From: Sphingomonas sp. BK345 | GTDB taxonomy: Bacteria > Pseudomonadota > Alphaproteobacteria > Sphingomonadales > Sphingomonadaceae | Assembly (NCBI RefSeq): GCF_014193845.1 | Contig: NZ_JACHZX010000005.1 | Location: 124,001-188,000 of the forward strand | Direction of reading: 5' to 3' | DNA length: 64,000 bases | Part shown: positions 8,588 through 17,904 of the stretch, piece by piece | How positions within the stretch are numbered: the stretch's first letter is position 1 | Layout of the letters: every line of letters starts with the position of its first letter | Made by a program: the position numbers and the translations under genes | The notes under the pieces: model-generated | The model's database searches: none | What the model saw: the letters and a program-made list of their open reading frames with translations, nothing else | Told to the model about the DNA's origin: nothing

Positions 8588-9721
8588 ATGAGCATCGCGT
8601 CGGCACTGGGGCTCGGCGGGCGCAAGGTGCGCTACGCCATCGTCGGCTTGGGCGACATCGCGCAGGAAGCGCTGATGCCCGGCGTCAAGCACACCGGCAA
8701 CTCGGAGATCACCGCGCTGGTCTCCGGTGACCCGGTCAAGCTCACCAAGCTCGGCAAGAAATACGGCGTCAAGCACCTCTACGGCTATGAGAGCTTCGCT
8801 GCGCTGCTGAAGAGCGGCGAGATCGACGCGCTCTATCTGGCCACTCCCAATTGGCGTCATGCCGAGTTCGCCGTCCCCGCGCTCGAGGCGGGCATCCACG
8901 TGCTGTGCGAGAAGCCGCTCGAGGTGTCGAGCGAACAGGCGCAGCGGATCGCCGATGCCGCCAAGCGCGGCAAGGCCAAGCTGATGACGGCCTATCGCCT
9001 CCACTTCGAGCCCGCCACGCTCGACGCGATCCGCCGCATCCGCGCGGGTGAGCTCGGCGAGCTGATCGCCTTCACCTCGCTCTTCTCGCAGCCGCTCGAC
9101 CCGGCCAACCATCGCGCGCACCACGGCATCGAGGCCGGGCCGCTGTTCGACATGGGGCCCTATCCAATCAACGCGATCCGCTATCTGTTTGGCGCCGAGC
9201 CGGTCGAGGTCGTGTCCGCGATCGGCGTTCGCCACGTGTCGGCGGGGCTGGGCGACCTCGACGACACGGTCGCCGCGACGTTGCGGCTGCCCGGCGGCAA
9301 GCTGGCGCAGTTCACGGTGAGCTACGCCGCCGACGCGGTCGACAGCCTCATCGTCGTGGGCACCAAAGGCTCGATCGAGATGAACCCGGCCTATGGCTTC
9401 GGCCAGGGACTGGAGCAGTTCCGCCGCGTCGGTGGCAAGGACTCGCACGAGACCTTCGCCGCGACCGACCAGTTCGGCGGCGAGCTGCGCTACTTCAGCG
9501 ACTGCATCCTCGAGGACCGCGACCCCGAGCCCGACGCCGAGGAGGGGCTGGCCGACCTCGCCGTGGTGGAAGCGGTGGTCGCGGCGATGCGCAGCGGCAA
9601 GGCCGAGCCGGTCAAGGTGAAGCAGCGCACGCGTCGGATCGATCCCGACACGCAGCTGCAGAGCCTGCGTGCGGTGTCGGCGCCCGAGCCGGTCAACGCC
9701 TCCTCGCCGACGCGCGATTGA
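8588..9721 (+). CDS. Gfo/Idh/MocA family oxidoreductase
   Basis: NAD(P)-dependent sugar oxidoreductase fold, 377 residues from the ATG at 8588, preceded by GGAGA at 8578; an ATG at 8567 is less well placed. The N-terminal Rossmann motif is YAIVGLGDIAQ, the dinucleotide/catalytic motif is LCEKPLEVS near residue 105, and a C-terminal alpha/beta substrate domain holds GPLFDMGPYPINAIRYLFG. It resembles the GFOR group but has no Tat signal, so it is cytoplasmic. It lies directly upstream of an SDR and a GH15 enzyme in one operon, which suggests work on glucose-type sugars; the substrate is inferred only. Confidence 0.88.
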   Translation: MSIASALGLGGRKVRYAIVGLGDIAQEALMPGVKHTGNSEITALVSGDPVKLTKLGKKYGVKHLYGYESFAALLKSGEIDALYLATPNWRHAEFAVPALEAGIHVLCEKPLEVSSEQAQRIADAAKRGKAKLMTAYRLHFEPATLDAIRRIRAGELGELIAFTSLFSQPLDPANHRAHHGIEAGPLFDMGPYPINAIRYLFGAEPVEVVSAIGVRHVSAGLGDLDDTVAATLRLPGGKLAQFTVSYAADAVDSLIVVGTKGSIEMNPAYGFGQGLEQFRRVGGKDSHETFAATDQFGGELRYFSDCILEDRDPEPDAEEGLADLAVVEAVVAAMRSGKAEPVKVKQRTRRIDPDTQLQSLRAVSAPEPVNASSPTRD

Positions 9722-9731
9722 GGTGGCGGGG

Positions 9732-10544
9732 GTGACCGACCCGGCGCGGCCGCTCGCCGGGCATAGCGCGATCGTCACGGGCGCGAGCTCGGGCATCGGC
9801 CTCGCGGTCGCCGAGGCGCTCGCCGGCGCCGGCGCCGCGGTGGCGGTGAACTATCGCTCGCAGCGCGAGCCCGCCGACGAGCTGGTCGAGCGGATCGAGG
9901 CCGCGGGCGGGCGCGCCGTCGCGATCGAGGCCGACGTCTCGCAGGAGGAAGAGGTGGTCCGCCTCTTCGACGAGACCGCCGCCGCCTTCGGCCGCGTCGA
10001 CATACTCGTCGCCAACTCGGGCGTGCAGCAGGACGCCGCCATCGCCGACCTCTCGCTCGACCAGTGGAACACCGTGATCGGGGTCAACCTGACCGGCCAT
10101 TTCCTCTGCGCGCGCGAGGCGGTGCGCCGTTTCCGCGCGCAGCCGAGCGACGATCGCCCGGCGCGCAGCGCGGGCACGATCATCGCGATGAGCTCGGTCC
10201 ACGAGGTGATTCCGTGGGCGGGACACGTCAATTACGCCTCCGCCAAGGGCGGCGTCCGCATGCTGACGCGCTCTCTCGCGCAGGAGGTCGCCGGCGACAA
10301 AATCCGGGTCAACGCCATCGCCCCGGGCGCGATCCGGACGCCGATCAACAAGGACGCGTGGGAGACCGACGCGGCGCTGGAAAAGCTGCTGCGGCTAATC
10401 CCTTATGGCCGGATCGGCGAGCCCGACGATGTCGCGCGCGCCGCGGTGTGGCTCGCCTCCGACGACGCCGATTACGTCACTGGCACGACCTTGTTCGTCG
10501 ACGGCGGGATGACGCTCTACCCCGAGTTCCGCGACAATGGCTGA
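9732..10544 (+). CDS. SDR family oxidoreductase (glucose 1-dehydrogenase-like)
   Basis: Classical short-chain dehydrogenase, 270 residues from the GTG at 9732, which follows GAGG at 9720-9723. Seen: cofactor motif TGASSGIG, the NAG-type motif as NSGV, catalytic Ser in MSSVHEVIPWAG and the Y-x3-K pair NYASAKGG. An acidic/basic region after strand 2 (NYRSQREP) suggests NADP. The end GTTLFVDGGMTLYPEF resembles glucose 1-dehydrogenases. Its last eight bases overlap the start of the GH15 gene. Confidence 0.88.
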   Translation: MTDPARPLAGHSAIVTGASSGIGLAVAEALAGAGAAVAVNYRSQREPADELVERIEAAGGRAVAIEADVSQEEEVVRLFDETAAAFGRVDILVANSGVQQDAAIADLSLDQWNTVIGVNLTGHFLCAREAVRRFRAQPSDDRPARSAGTIIAMSSVHEVIPWAGHVNYASAKGGVRMLTRSLAQEVAGDKIRVNAIAPGAIRTPINKDAWETDAALEKLLRLIPYGRIGEPDDVARAAVWLASDDADYVTGTTLFVDGGMTLYPEFRDNG

Positions 10545-12378
10545 GGCCGGGAAAGCCGGTCGTCGCGTCCCGCCGCGCTCGATCGGCGACCGTGGCATCA
10601 TCGGCGACCTCGAGACCGCCGCGCTGGTCGCGCGCGACGGCACGATCGACTATCTGTGCTGGCCCTCGCTCGACAGCCCCACCATCTTCGCCGACCTGCT
10701 CGACGACGAGAAGGGCGGCGCCTTCTGGCTCGCACCGCGTCTCGCCGACCCGCGCCGGCTCCAGCTCTACCTGCCCGACACCAACGTGCTGGTGACTCGC
10801 TGGATGGCGCAGGAGGGCAGCGCCGAGGTGCTCGACCTGATGCCGCATCCCGACGCGGTCGGGACACTCGGCGCGCGTTGTCTGTTGCGTCGCGTCACCG
10901 TCACGCAGGGGACGGTTGGCTTCGACGCGCGCTGCGCGCCGCGCTTCGACTATGCCCGCGAGGTGCCGCGGGTCGAGGGCGAGGACCGCAGCGTGCGCTT
11001 CGTCGGCGCGGACCTCGCGCTGCGGCTCCACGCCTCGATGCCGCTCGTCGTCGGCGAGGGGGAGGGCAGGGGCGAGGCCACGGCCGACTTCACGCTGGCG
11101 GCGGGCGACAGCGCCTGGTTCGTGCTCGGCGACGACTCGCTCGCCCGTCCCGACGCGGCGTCGGTGGAGGCCGCGGTGGACGCGACCGCGCGGGCGTGGC
11201 GCCACTGGCTCGGCCACGCCAGCTACAGGGGGCGGTGGCGCGAGCAGGTGCTGCGCTCGGCGCTGGCGCTCAAGCTGCTGACCTCGGCGCGGCACGGCTC
11301 GATCGCCGCGGCAGCGACCTTCGCGCTGCCCGAGGCGACCGGGGCGGGGCGCAACTGGGATTATCGCGCCACCTGGATCCGCGATGCCTCCTTCACCGTC
11401 TACGCCTTCATGCGGCTGGGCTTCGTCGAGGAGGCCGAGCATTTTCGCCGCTGGGCGGGCGAGCGCGTGATGCAGGCCGATCAGGAGCATCCGATCCGCG
11501 TGATGTACGCGATCGACGGATCCGAGGCGGCCGACGAGCGCGAACTCGATCATCTCGCCGGCCACGCCGGCAGCCGGCCGGTGCGGATCGGCAATGCCGC
11601 GCACGGCCAGACCCAGCTCGACATCTTCGGCGAGCTGCTCGACAGCACCTATCTCTCGAACAAATATGGCGCGGCGATCAGTCACGCGGGCTGGCAGCAT
11701 GTCCGCGGCATCGTCGACTTCGTCATCGCGCACTGGCAGGAGCCCGACGCCGGCATCTGGGAGATGCGCGGGCCGCCGCGCCACTTCCTCCACTCGCGCG
11801 TGATGTGCTGGGTGGCGCTCGATCGCGCCATCCGGCTCGCCAAGAAGCGCTCGCTGCCCGCCCCGCTGGTCGCTTGGGCCGAGGCGCGCGACGCGATCGT
11901 CGAGGACGTCTGGACGAACTTCCGCCACCCCGTGCACGGCTATTTCGTCCAGGAGCGCGGGGGCACGGCGCTGGATGCCGCGCTGCTGATGATGCCGCTA
12001 GTGCGCTTCGTCTCCTCGACCGACCCGGTGTGGCTGAAGACGCTCGACGCGATCGGCGCGCAGCTGCGCGACGACGGGCTGGTCTATCGCTACCGCGACG
12101 ACGACGGGCTGGAGGGCGGCGAGGGCGCCTTCACCACCTGCACCTTCTGGTATGCCGAGTGCCTGGCGCGCGCCGGGCGGCTGGAGGAGGCACAGCTGAT
12201 GCTGGAGAAGGGCATCGCCTACGGCAACCATCTCGGCCTGTTCGCTGAGGAACTCGACCGCCGCGGCGCGGCGCTGGGCAACTTTCCCCAGGCGCTGACG
12301 CATCTGGCCTTCATCAGCGCGGCCTATTTCCTCGATCGCCGGCTCGAGCCCGGCTACCGGCCCAATTGGCAGCCGTGA
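10537..12378 (+). CDS. Glycoside hydrolase family 15 protein
   Basis: A 613-residue enzyme of the bacterial GH15 type (glucoamylase, trehalase or glucodextranase-like), without a signal peptide and so probably intracellular. Residues 15-60 hold SIGDRGIIGDLETAALV and DYLCWPSLDSPTIFADLLD, the family's N-terminal signature. The (alpha/alpha)6 barrel contains NWDYRATWIRDASFTVYAF with the general acid region, and EGAFTTCTFWYAECLARAG with the presumed base. The overlap with the SDR gene (ATG inside its last codons) implies translational coupling. The substrate could be trehalose or an alpha-glucan. Confidence 0.9.
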   Translation: MAEAGKAGRRVPPRSIGDRGIIGDLETAALVARDGTIDYLCWPSLDSPTIFADLLDDEKGGAFWLAPRLADPRRLQLYLPDTNVLVTRWMAQEGSAEVLDLMPHPDAVGTLGARCLLRRVTVTQGTVGFDARCAPRFDYAREVPRVEGEDRSVRFVGADLALRLHASMPLVVGEGEGRGEATADFTLAAGDSAWFVLGDDSLARPDAASVEAAVDATARAWRHWLGHASYRGRWREQVLRSALALKLLTSARHGSIAAAATFALPEATGAGRNWDYRATWIRDASFTVYAFMRLGFVEEAEHFRRWAGERVMQADQEHPIRVMYAIDGSEAADERELDHLAGHAGSRPVRIGNAAHGQTQLDIFGELLDSTYLSNKYGAAISHAGWQHVRGIVDFVIAHWQEPDAGIWEMRGPPRHFLHSRVMCWVALDRAIRLAKKRSLPAPLVAWAEARDAIVEDVWTNFRHPVHGYFVQERGGTALDAALLMMPLVRFVSSTDPVWLKTLDAIGAQLRDDGLVYRYRDDDGLEGGEGAFTTCTFWYAECLARAGRLEEAQLMLEKGIAYGNHLGLFAEELDRRGAALGNFPQALTHLAFISAAYFLDRRLEPGYRPNWQP

Positions 12379-12492
12379 AGCCTCTCCGGCCCGAATAAGG
12401 CCCGTCGGGAACGGCGCCGCGGTCGGCCGGTCGCTTTCGTCATCGACGCTGCCACCACAAGCGCCGCGCGGAACCGACGTCGCGTCAACGCG

Positions 12493-12528
12493 AACGGGGC
12501 GACCTTCCCCCAGGAAGGCCGCCCCGTT
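12493..12528. terminator. Hairpin between convergent GH15 and rplL genes
   Basis: A 16-base stem (aacggggcgaccttcc / ggaaggccgccccgtt) closes a five-base loop with one mismatch. It lies where transcripts of GH15 (+) and rplL (-) would meet, so a two-way terminator is plausible. Neither side has a T run, so intrinsic termination is not shown. Confidence 0.5.
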
Positions 12529-12578
12529 GCTGCTGAGCCCGTGCCCCGCGGGCGAACCCGCGAGATACGGTGATCGGC

Positions 12579-12956
12579 TTACTTGAGCTCGACGGTCGCG
12601 CCGGCTTCCTCGAGCTGCTTCTTGACCTTCTCGGCCTCGTCCTTGCTGACGCCTTCCTTGACCGGCTTCGGCGCGCCCTCGACCAGGGCCTTCGCCTCGG
12701 TCAGGCCGAGCCCGGTGAGCGCGCGGACCTCCTTGATGACGTTGATCTTCTTGCCACCGTCGCCGGTCAGGATCACGTCGAACTCGGTCTTCTCCTCGAC
12801 GGCCGGAGCCGCCGCACCGGCGCCGCCGGCGGCCGGAGCCGCGACCGCAGCGGCGGCCGAGACGCCCCACTTCTCTTCGAGCAGCTTCGAGAGCTCGGCG
12901 GCCTCGAGGACGGTCAGCTCGCTCAGCTGGTCAACCAGCGCGTTCAGGTCTGCCAT
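12579..12956 (-). CDS. rplL: 50S ribosomal protein L7/L12
   Basis: Stalk protein that recruits translation factors. The ATG at 12956 follows AGGAAG and gives 125 residues, the usual length. N-terminal dimerisation domain ([22 protein letters not shown]), an Ala/Gly-rich hinge, then the C-terminal domain with [17 protein letters not shown] and the factor-binding helix region [15 protein letters not shown], ending GATVELK. It lies 68 bases after rplJ in the same direction. Confidence 0.98.
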   Translation of the reverse strand: MADLNALVDQLSELTVLEAAELSKLLEEKWGVSAAAAVAAPAAGGAGAAAPAVEEKTEFDVILTGDGGKKINVIKEVRALTGLGLTEAKALVEGAPKPVKEGVSKDEAEKVKKQLEEAGATVELK

Positions 12957-13024
12957 GATCTTACTTCCTATCAAGCGGGGACAGGTGCCCCATGTTCACA
13001 ATCGAATGCCGGTCAGCTGCCCGA

Positions 13025-13540
13025 TCAGGCCGCTTCCTTCTCCGCATAGGCGGAGAGGACGCGCGCGATCTGCGCGGCCGGTGCCTGGGTGATCGTCGCG
13101 ATCTTCGTGGCCGGGGCCACGATGAGGCCGACGAGCTTGGCGCGCAGCTCGTCCAGCGACGGAAGCGTCGCCAGTGCCTGCACACCGGCCAGGTCGAGCG
13201 CCGTCGCGCCCATCGCGCCGCCGACGATCTCGAACTTGTCGGTCGTCTTGGCGAAATCGACTGCGACCTTGGCCGCCGCGACCGGATCGGTCGAGGAGGC
13301 CAGGCCGACCGGACCCGTCAGCATATCGCTGAGCGAGCCATAGTCCGTGCCGTCGAGCGCGATCCTGGCAAGCTTGTTCTTCGAGACCTTGTAGCTCGCG
13401 CCGGCGTCCCGCATCCGGTTGCGCAAGTCGGTCGACTGCGCCACCGTCATCCCGAGGTTGCGGGTGACGACCACCACGCCGACCTTCGAGAAGGTATCGT
13501 TCAGCTCGGCGACGGCCGCGGTCTTCTGACTACGATCCAT
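13025..13540 (-). CDS. rplJ: 50S ribosomal protein L10
   Basis: Binds 23S rRNA and anchors the L7/L12 dimers. The ATG at 13540 has GTGGAGA just upstream and gives 171 residues starting MDRSQKTAAVAELND. Visible family features are VVVVTRNLGMTVAQ, the RNA-binding stretch YKVSKNKLARIAL, and a C-terminal helix ARVLSAYAEKEAA that binds L7/L12. An upstream extension in the same frame is rejected as leader sequence. rplK, rplA and rpoBC, common neighbours elsewhere, are not next to it here. Confidence 0.98.
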   Translation of the reverse strand: MDRSQKTAAVAELNDTFSKVGVVVVTRNLGMTVAQSTDLRNRMRDAGASYKVSKNKLARIALDGTDYGSLSDMLTGPVGLASSTDPVAAAKVAVDFAKTTDKFEIVGGAMGATALDLAGVQALATLPSLDELRAKLVGLIVAPATKIATITQAPAAQIARVLSAYAEKEAA

Positions 13541-13940
13541 GCCATTCTCCACGTTGGGACAGAGGGCCGAGGCCGCCTGTCCGGGTACGAACCGCCGTGC
13601 GCGAGCGCCCGGCGATACAGTCCAGCGATGGGGAATGGGAGCCCGTGCGGGCAGCGACAGCACGTGCCTTCGAGAGGCGCGCCGCGGCCGCGTTGGTCCT
13701 GTCCCCGTCTCGGCGGGGAATTAAGGCCGTGAGGCCACCCGCTGTCTCGGACGGTGCGACGTCGCCCGAGGGCGGACGCGCGGGGCGGCTCATAGCGGAT
13801 CAGGCGTCGCAGTCAAGCAGGTAGCCGCTGTCACGCAGGCGTAACGCCCACGTCATCCCTCTCTCATCAAACTGTCGCGCCCGTGCCTCGAAGCGCGGCC
13901 AATAGGCCTGGCTACAAGCACATAGCGCCCAGGGAGCGTC
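13541..13940. promoter_or_regulatory. rplJ leader and divergent promoter region
   Basis: This 400-base gap separates rplJ (-) from the phosphatase gene (+). On the minus strand the part next to rplJ can form several GC-rich stems (for example ccccgtctcggcgggg at 13704-13719). A long leader is usual for rplJL, where L10-L12 represses its own translation by binding the leader. That this leader does so is inference; I could not fold it reliably. No clear promoter boxes were identified for either gene. Confidence 0.35.
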
Positions 13941-16466
13941 ATGACCGACCAGCAGCTCAGCCTCGCCACCGCGTCCTACGAAGACGGTGACGTCGACACC
14001 AATCCGACCCGCAACCCGCACCTCGCCGATCTCGTCGCGCGTCGCTACTCGCGTCGCCAGCTGATGGGCGGGATGAGCGCGATGACCACCGCGGTGTTCG
14101 GCGGCGCGCTGCTCGCCGGCTGCGACGACGACAACAAGCCGGATGTCATCACCGTCTCCGACGGCGTCAACGTCCAGACCCAGGGCGGTCGCGTCGTGAC
14201 GCTCACCGCTACCGCCACCGACAATGCGAGCACGACCAAGTTCACTCAGGTCAGCGGACCGACCGTGCCGGTGATCGCGAGCGGCAATTCGATCACCTTC
14301 ACCGCGCCCAACGTCGCGCAGTCGACGGCGCTGGTCTTCGAGTTCACCGCCAGTGGCGGCAGCGGCTCGAGCAGCGCGCGGTCGACCGTCACGGTGCTGC
14401 CCGCGACGCTCGCCTTCGCCGCGGTGGCGAAGAACCTCAACGACGTGGTCACCGTGCCCTCCGACTATCAGGTAACCGTGCTGTACCGCCTCGGCGACCC
14501 GATCGCGGCGGGCGTCGCGGCCTATGCCAATGACGGCAGCGACACCAACTTCGCGCAGCGCGCGGGCGACCATCACGACGGCATGTCGTTCTTCGGCCTA
14601 GCCGCGAGCGGCAACGCTCCCGACACCACCAACAACACGCGCGGCGTGCTGGTGCTCAACCACGAGAACATTACCCAGGCCTATCTTCACGCCAACGGCC
14701 CGTCGCCGTCGCCGCGCCCCGAGCCCGAGGCGATCAAGGAGATCGAGGCGCACGGCGTCTCGGTGATCGAGGTCACCCGCGCCAGCAACACCGGCGTGTG
14801 GAGCTACGTCCAGGGCAGCGCGCTCAATCGCCGCGTCACCCCCAACACGCCGGTGGAGTTCAACGGCCCGGTGCGTGGCAATGCGGCGCTGCGCACGCTC
14901 TACTCGGCCGACGGCACCACCGGGCGCGGCACGATCAACAATTGCGCCAACGGCTATATGCCCTGGGGCACCTACCTGACCAACGAGGAGAATTGGGCGG
15001 GCTATTTCCGCCGCACTGCGGGCGACGCCGCGGTCCGCACCGCCGCGGGCAACGCCAAGCAGAACGTGTCGCTCACCCGCTACGGCATCAGCGAGGGTCG
15101 CGCCGGCAACTACGGCTGGACGACGGTGACGCCGTCCGACGCGGCCAGCACCGTGTTCGCGCGCTGGAACGCCACCGCCACTGCCAACGGCGCCGCGGAC
15201 GGCACCGCCGACTTCCGCAACGAGCCCTTCCAGTTCGGCTGGGTGGTCGAGATCGATCCGTACACGCAGACCTCGACGCCGCGGAAGCGCACCGCGCTCG
15301 GTCGCATGAACCACGAGGGCTGCATGGCCGGCCGCGTGGTCGCGGGGGTCCGCCCCGCCTTCTACATGGGCGACGACGCGCAGAACGAGTATATCTACAA
15401 GTTCGTCTCAGCGACGCCCTGGGTCGCCGCCGACGCGACGCCGAGCGATCGCCTCGCCACGGGCGACAAGTATCTCGACACCGGCACGCTCTATGTCGCC
15501 CGCTTCGAAGCCGACGGCAGCGGCACCTGGCTGCCGCTGACCTTCGGGCAGAACGGGCTGACAGCCTCAAACGCCAGCTACGCCTTCGCCGACCAGGCCG
15601 ACGTGCTGATCAACGCGCGCCTCGCCGCCGACGTGCTCGGCGCGACGCGGATGGACCGGCCCGAGTGGACCGCGGTCAACCCGGTCAACGGCGAGATGTA
15701 CTGCACGCTCACCAACAACTCGTCGCGCACCCCGGCGACCACCGACGCCGCCAACCCGCGCGCCTACACCGATTCCAAGCTGCCGCAGGGCGACGTCGTC
15801 AACGCCGACCCGCCCACCAGCGCGCAGGCGACGCGCGGCAACGCCAACGGCCATGTCATCCGCCTGCGCGAGACCGGCGACACCACCGAGGCGACCGGCT
15901 TCACCTGGGACATCTATGCCTTCGGCTCGGGCGCTGACCTCGACCCGACCAACATCAACCTCTCGGGCCTCGACGCCAGCAACGACTTCTCCTCGCCCGA
16001 CGGCCTGTGGTTCGGCCTGCCGAGCAACGCCAGCGGGCAGGTCGCGCCGGTGTTGTGGATCGAGACCGACGACGGCGCCTACACCGACGTCACCAACTGC
16101 ATGCTGCTCGCCGCGATGCCGGGCAGCGTCGGCGACGGCGGCACGCGCGTGGTCAACAACACGCTGACCACCGCGGCCAACACCACCACGACGAGCACCA
16201 CCACCATGCGCCTCGGCGCGGCGCCGGGCAGCAAGCTCAAGCGCTTCCTGGTCGGACCCAAGGAGTGCGAGATCACCGGCATCACCTCGACCCCGGACGG
16301 CCGCTCGCTGTTCGTCAACATCCAGCATCCGGGCGAGAACGGCGGCCCGGCGAACATCACCTCGAGCTGGCCGGCCAACCAGGGGGGCGCGGTGGCCAAT
16401 CCGACACGCCCGCGCTCGGCGACGATCGTGATCACCAAGACCGACGGCGGCGTGGTCGGTCTCTGA
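13941..16466 (+). CDS. PhoX-family alkaline phosphatase, Tat lipoprotein
   Basis: An 841-residue exported protein of the PhoX/DUF839 family (Ca/Fe-dependent phosphatases). A twin-arginine signal (YSRRQLMGG, arginines 38-39) runs into a lipobox LLAGC with cysteine 61, so it should be a Tat-exported lipoprotein. Residues 68-155 form an Ig/PKD-like beta domain rich in Thr and Val, an addition to the usual enzyme. The rest is the beta-propeller with NHENITQAYLH, NNCANGYMPWGTYLTNEENW, GRMNHEGC and RPEWTAVNPVNGEMYCTLTNN. The family's usual second Cys after PWGT appears as Asn. The start follows GGGAGCGTC. No convincing Pho box was found. Confidence 0.87.
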   Translation: MTDQQLSLATASYEDGDVDTNPTRNPHLADLVARRYSRRQLMGGMSAMTTAVFGGALLAGCDDDNKPDVITVSDGVNVQTQGGRVVTLTATATDNASTTKFTQVSGPTVPVIASGNSITFTAPNVAQSTALVFEFTASGGSGSSSARSTVTVLPATLAFAAVAKNLNDVVTVPSDYQVTVLYRLGDPIAAGVAAYANDGSDTNFAQRAGDHHDGMSFFGLAASGNAPDTTNNTRGVLVLNHENITQAYLHANGPSPSPRPEPEAIKEIEAHGVSVIEVTRASNTGVWSYVQGSALNRRVTPNTPVEFNGPVRGNAALRTLYSADGTTGRGTINNCANGYMPWGTYLTNEENWAGYFRRTAGDAAVRTAAGNAKQNVSLTRYGISEGRAGNYGWTTVTPSDAASTVFARWNATATANGAADGTADFRNEPFQFGWVVEIDPYTQTSTPRKRTALGRMNHEGCMAGRVVAGVRPAFYMGDDAQNEYIYKFVSATPWVAADATPSDRLATGDKYLDTGTLYVARFEADGSGTWLPLTFGQNGLTASNASYAFADQADVLINARLAADVLGATRMDRPEWTAVNPVNGEMYCTLTNNSSRTPATTDAANPRAYTDSKLPQGDVVNADPPTSAQATRGNANGHVIRLRETGDTTEATGFTWDIYAFGSGADLDPTNINLSGLDASNDFSSPDGLWFGLPSNASGQVAPVLWIETDDGAYTDVTNCMLLAAMPGSVGDGGTRVVNNTLTTAANTTTTSTTTMRLGAAPGSKLKRFLVGPKECEITGITSTPDGRSLFVNIQHPGENGGPANITSSWPANQGGAVANPTRPRSATIVITKTDGGVVGL

Positions 16467-16539
16467 CGCGGACGCGAGGACGGCATCGCAGCCCGGCCGA
16501 TGGCGGCGGGGGTGCCTCCAGCGAACGATCTGCGCTCAC

Positions 16540-16634
16540 CTGTTCCCCGGCGAAGGCCGGGGCCCAGGTGGGAGACGTCGAGAGTCTTCACAGCGGCTGT
16601 TCCAACTGGACGCCGGCCTTCGCCGGGGAACAGG
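16540..16634. repeat. Paired inverted repeat, CCCCGGCGAAGGCCGGGG type (family B)
   Basis: Arm one at 16540-16573 (ctgttccccggcgaaggccg...) faces its near reverse complement at 16601-16634. It fills the space between the ends of the phosphatase gene and the convergent LysR gene. Similar arms occur at 20298-20330 and 46648-46860. Confidence 0.85.
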
Positions 16635-16668
16635 CTGGGCTCGCGGCGCCAGCGTCATCGCTCCATCC

Positions 16669-17526
16669 TCACCGCACCCCGCGCGACCAGCCGAGCATCG
16701 CCGCGGCCAGCGCCGCGGTGGCGGGATCGTGCCCCGGCGCGATCACCACGAACTCCATCGTCGGCAACGCCGGCAGCGACTCCCCAGGCGGCAGCACCGC
16801 CAGCCCGGCGGGCAGCAGCCGCGCCGAGTGCGGCATCACGCCCAATCCCGCGCGCGCCGCCGCGCTCAGTCCGGTGAGGCTCGCGCTGGTGAAGGCGACC
16901 CGCCATGTCCGCCCGGCCTCCTCCAGCGTGGCGATCGCGCGCGCGCGGGTCACGCTCGGTGGCGGGTAGAGCAGCAGCGGCAGCGGGGCGTCGGCGTGGG
17001 CGCGCCAGCCGTCGCGGCCGACCCAGGCGATCGGCTCCTCCCACGCCAGCGTGCCGCGCCGGTCGCCGCTGCGGCGCTTGACGAAGATAAGGTCGAGCTG
17101 ACCCGCGTCGAACGCCTCGTAAAGGTGCTCGCTCAGCCCCGCGCGAAGTTCGAGGTCCACCTCCGGGTGGCGGCGCGCGAAGCCGGCGAGCACATCGGGC
17201 AGCGCCGAGAGCACGAAATCCTCCGACGCGCCGAGCCGCAGCCGCCCGCGCAGCGGCACCGCGGCGAGATGGCGCGCGAGTCGCTCGCTCGCCGCCAGTA
17301 CCGCGCGCGCCTGGTCGAGCAGCGCCTCGCCGTCAGGGGTGAGCGCGACGCGATGCGTGTCGCGGTCGATCAGCCGCCGCCCGGCCTGCTCCTCGAGCCG
17401 GCGGATATGCTGGCTGACCGTCGACTGGCGCAGGTCGAGCGAGCGCGCGGCGGCGGTGAAGCTTCCGTGCTCAGTCACGGCGACGAAGGTGCGGAGCAGG
17501 TCGAGCGCGATGTCGGGCATGGTCAT
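16669..17526 (-). CDS. LysR-family transcriptional regulator
   Basis: The 285-residue product begins MTMPDIALDLLRTFVAV. It carries a winged helix-turn-helix at residues 5-65 (GSFTAAARSLDLRQSTVSQHI, RLEEQAGRRLIDRDTHRVALT) and a LysR effector domain (LRLGASEDFVLSALPDVL, DLELRAGLSEHL). The start at 17526 is chosen over the longer frame because the HTH then begins at the family position. It is transcribed away from the BASS transporter gene at 17905; LysR proteins often control the divergent neighbour, so that gene is the best target guess. Confidence 0.9.
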   Translation of the reverse strand: MTMPDIALDLLRTFVAVTEHGSFTAAARSLDLRQSTVSQHIRRLEEQAGRRLIDRDTHRVALTPDGEALLDQARAVLAASERLARHLAAVPLRGRLRLGASEDFVLSALPDVLAGFARRHPEVDLELRAGLSEHLYEAFDAGQLDLIFVKRRSGDRRGTLAWEEPIAWVGRDGWRAHADAPLPLLLYPPPSVTRARAIATLEEAGRTWRVAFTSASLTGLSAAARAGLGVMPHSARLLPAGLAVLPPGESLPALPTMEFVVIAPGHDPATAALAAAMLGWSRGVR

Positions 17527-17620
17527 CACGATAGATGATGAGCGATATCGCGGCGATCGGGTTTGTGCATGAGTCATGATCGCCTAGATGAAGAGCGAGA
17601 CGACGCTCCTGCGCCTTCTT

Positions 17621-17717
17621 CCGTCCATCCCGCGAAGGCGGGAAGCCAGTCGCGCGAATCTCACAACTGGAGGCGCGCTGTCAGCATTTCTGGATCCCGC
17701 CTACGCGGGGATGACGG
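17621..17717. repeat. Paired inverted repeat (family A)
   Basis: Arms at about 17621-17649 and 17690-17717 match the family A repeat found after ftsZ. They take up much of the 378-base gap between the LysR and transporter genes. The remainder (17718-17904) contains a ctataaa stretch at 17739 and a weak AAAGG before the transporter ATG, but no clear promoter. Confidence 0.8.
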
Positions 17718-17904
17718 GAGGGGGCGGACGGTGCGGCTATAAAGGGACGCCGGTGCGAGGAGGCGTGGCGATGAGACGCACTCCCGGCTTGGCGACACAT
17801 ACTCGAAGAGCGACGTCTCTGAATGAAGCGGCGCTCGCTCTCAGCGCCGTGCCACCGAAGCCGCATCCTACGCGACCGACGCCACCACGAACGAAAGGTC
17901 CCGC

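Noticed and set aside
13828..13850. CTGTCAC at 13828 as a Pho box before the PhoX-like gene
   Set aside because: Only one half-site; the expected second repeat 11 bases on is not there.
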